Part shown: piece after piece, positions 63,035-64,000 of the stretch
Numbering within the stretch: position 1 is the stretch's first letter
Layout of the letters: every line of letters begins with the position of its first letter
NCBI RefSeq assembly: GCF_000682675.1
Contig: NZ_AWFA01000001.1
Location: forward strand, 62,001-126,000
From: Hyphomonas pacifica
Lineage (GTDB): Bacteria; Pseudomonadota; Alphaproteobacteria; Caulobacterales; Hyphomonadaceae
Direction of reading: 5' to 3'
DNA: 64,000 nt
Made by a program: the position numbers and the translations under genes
The notes under the pieces: generated by a model
Databases searched by the model: none
The model's input: only the letters and a program-made list of their open reading frames with translations
Told to the model about the DNA's origin: nothing

Positions 63035-64000
63035 GCAGGTCTGCCCGCCCCAACTTGAAGCCGGACGTGATCCACGCCTCTTCCGCCGCGCGCAGAGCTG
63101 CGCCGATCTCGGGCCCTGTCAGGCCTGCTGACAGGGCATCGGCGCCGCCCAGTGGAAATTCAGGCCTCGACCAGTCTGCTGCCGTATCCAGCAAAGCCTT
63201 GAGCCGCTCCGGCGTCGCATGCTGCGCCGCCTCGATCACCGCGCGGTCGACAATCGTCTCCAGGCCATAGCGATAAAACGCTTCCGACCAGCTCTCCTGA
63301 TCCTCTTCCAGCACATGGCCGAGCGCTGGCGCCGCCCAGCTTCTCAGCCGATCCGCCTCCACATTGGACAGGCGCAAATGGCCCGCAAGCTGAGACACCT
63401 CACGCACGCGGCGCGGCACCAAGGCCATCAGACGCTGCATCGGGTCCGGTGTCAGTCCGGTCTCTGCCTCAACACCGACCAGCGATGGTATCTCCGACGC
63501 GCTCGCGCCGGGTAGAATGGCCGCCAGCACGCCGCTTTCTTCCATGGCCATCAAAGCGTCTAACGGGTCCGGCGCCTGCAACAGACGTTTCAGTTCCTTC
63601 CAGATGCGCTCGGCGGCGATCTGCGCGAGGCCCTCTTTCTGACGCGCGCAGGCGGCGAGACCTAACTCATCAATTCCCGCGCCATACCAGGCATTGAAAC
63701 GGAAGAAGCGCAGGATGCGCAGATAATCTTCCCGCAGGCGCTGATCGGCCTCTCCAATGAAGATGACCTGACCATCGACTGCATCGCGGATAGATCCCGA
63801 CACGACCTCATGCAAAGTTCCGTCGGCGCTGGCATAGATGGCATTCAGCCGGAAATCCCGACGCTGGGCATCTTCTTCCCAGTCCTGCGTGAACGCGACC
63901 ACAGCGCGGCGGCCATCGGTTTCGACATCCCGACGCAAACTGGTGATCTCGAAAGGCCGGGAATTCACGATGGCGGTGATCGTGCCATGCTCAATCCCGG
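63006..64000 (-). CDS. cca: CCA tRNA nucleotidyltransferase, partial (5' end outside)
   Basis: The class II nucleotidyltransferase that adds or repairs the tRNA CCA end; about 331 residues are visible, running off the right edge. Its frame contains no break at 63968 and continues to the window end (IEHGTITAIVNSRPFEIT). TLRRDVETDGRRAVVAF, DAQRRDFRLNAIYAS and RLREDYLRILRFFRF match the poly(A) polymerase head and RRDF motif. The metal-binding DxD lies outside. A poly(A) polymerase is an alternative. Confidence 0.9.
   Translation of the reverse strand, partial: GIEHGTITAIVNSRPFEITSLRRDVETDGRRAVVAFTQDWEEDAQRRDFRLNAIYASADGTLHEVVSGSIRDAVDGQVIFIGEADQRLREDYLRILRFFRFNAWYGAGIDELGLAACARQKEGLAQIAAERIWKELKRLLQAPDPLDALMAMEESGVLAAILPGASASEIPSLVGVEAETGLTPDPMQRLMALVPRRVREVSQLAGHLRLSNVEADRLRSWAAPALGHVLEEDQESWSEAFYRYGLETIVDRAVIEAAQHATPERLKALLDTAADWSRPEFPLGGADALSAGLTGPEIGAALRAAEEAWITSGFKLGRADLLSYLNSSPE

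Noticed and set aside
1-64000. Mobile elements, CRISPR arrays, tRNA or rRNA genes
   Set aside because: Scanning by eye found no transposase, integrase, repeat-spacer array, cloverleaf or rRNA segment. A tRNA-finder run would settle the tRNA question.

Overview
The window is about 64 kb of ordinary alphaproteobacterial chromosome. I see no rRNA, tRNA, prophage, insertion sequence or CRISPR array. The gene set suggests the Hyphomonadaceae/Caulobacterales side of Alphaproteobacteria: a TipN-like polar coiled-coil membrane protein, a 180-kDa-class NAD-glutamate dehydrogenase, sucCD-sucAB as a block, petABC beside hemF, an Oar-like TonB receptor and many secreted lipoproteins. The family assignment is inference from gene content; no marker gene was searched.

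Layout. 0-10.2 kb is cell envelope: the start of a TonB-dependent receptor, a GT39 glycosyltransferase, periplasmic MsrA, and an alpha-2-macroglobulin lipoprotein paired with PBP1C. 10.4-16.9 kb holds DUF454, a CarF/TMEM189-type lipid desaturase, an SDR, bioB, a TVP38-family protein, leuA preceded by a leucine-rich leader peptide with an attenuator, and an EamA transporter. 16.9-21.1 kb holds the TipN-like protein, an unlisted 47-residue membrane microprotein, an orphan Hpt, chorismate mutase and a methyltransferase. 21.1-28.0 kb is the 2-oxoglutarate to succinate segment of the TCA cycle (sucC-sucD-sucA-sucB, minus strand), with a two-lipoyl-domain E2.

28.1-32.6 kb is a minus-strand run DUF2141 > DUF2306 > PhoD-like lipoprotein > MFS, divergent from a membrane-bound LytTR regulator. 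32.6-34.3 kb is a tight yggT > DUF167 > folD > HNH operon with overlapping start and stop codons. 34.4-42.1 kb is mixed: MFS, lipoproteins, a VOC protein, two SDRs, PhhB, a HAD hydrolase and a large MscS channel. 42.1-45.0 kb is mtgA-queG-GST. 45.1-54.2 kb holds an M1 aminopeptidase lipoprotein, then a bidirectional terminator, NAD-GDH and an AI-2E family permease. 54.3-64 kb holds a YjgR/HerA-like ATPase, an unknown acidic membrane protein, mtnP, a GNAT, petC-petB-petA, hemF, tspO and a partial CCA-adding enzyme.

Working together: sucCDAB, GDH and cytochrome bc1 with HemF form the carbon-oxidation and respiratory core. The A2M/PBP1C pair, MtgA, MsrA and the secreted M1 peptidase serve the periplasm. 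The most distinctive items are the predicted leaderless leuL attenuator upstream of leuA, the CarF-like desaturase with paired operator-like repeats, the E2 with two lipoyl domains, a roughly 70-residue extra periplasmic loop in cytochrome b, and the small TipN-adjacent membrane ORF. I found nothing that amounts to a clear, complete, undescribed multigene system; the best candidates are listed as findings.
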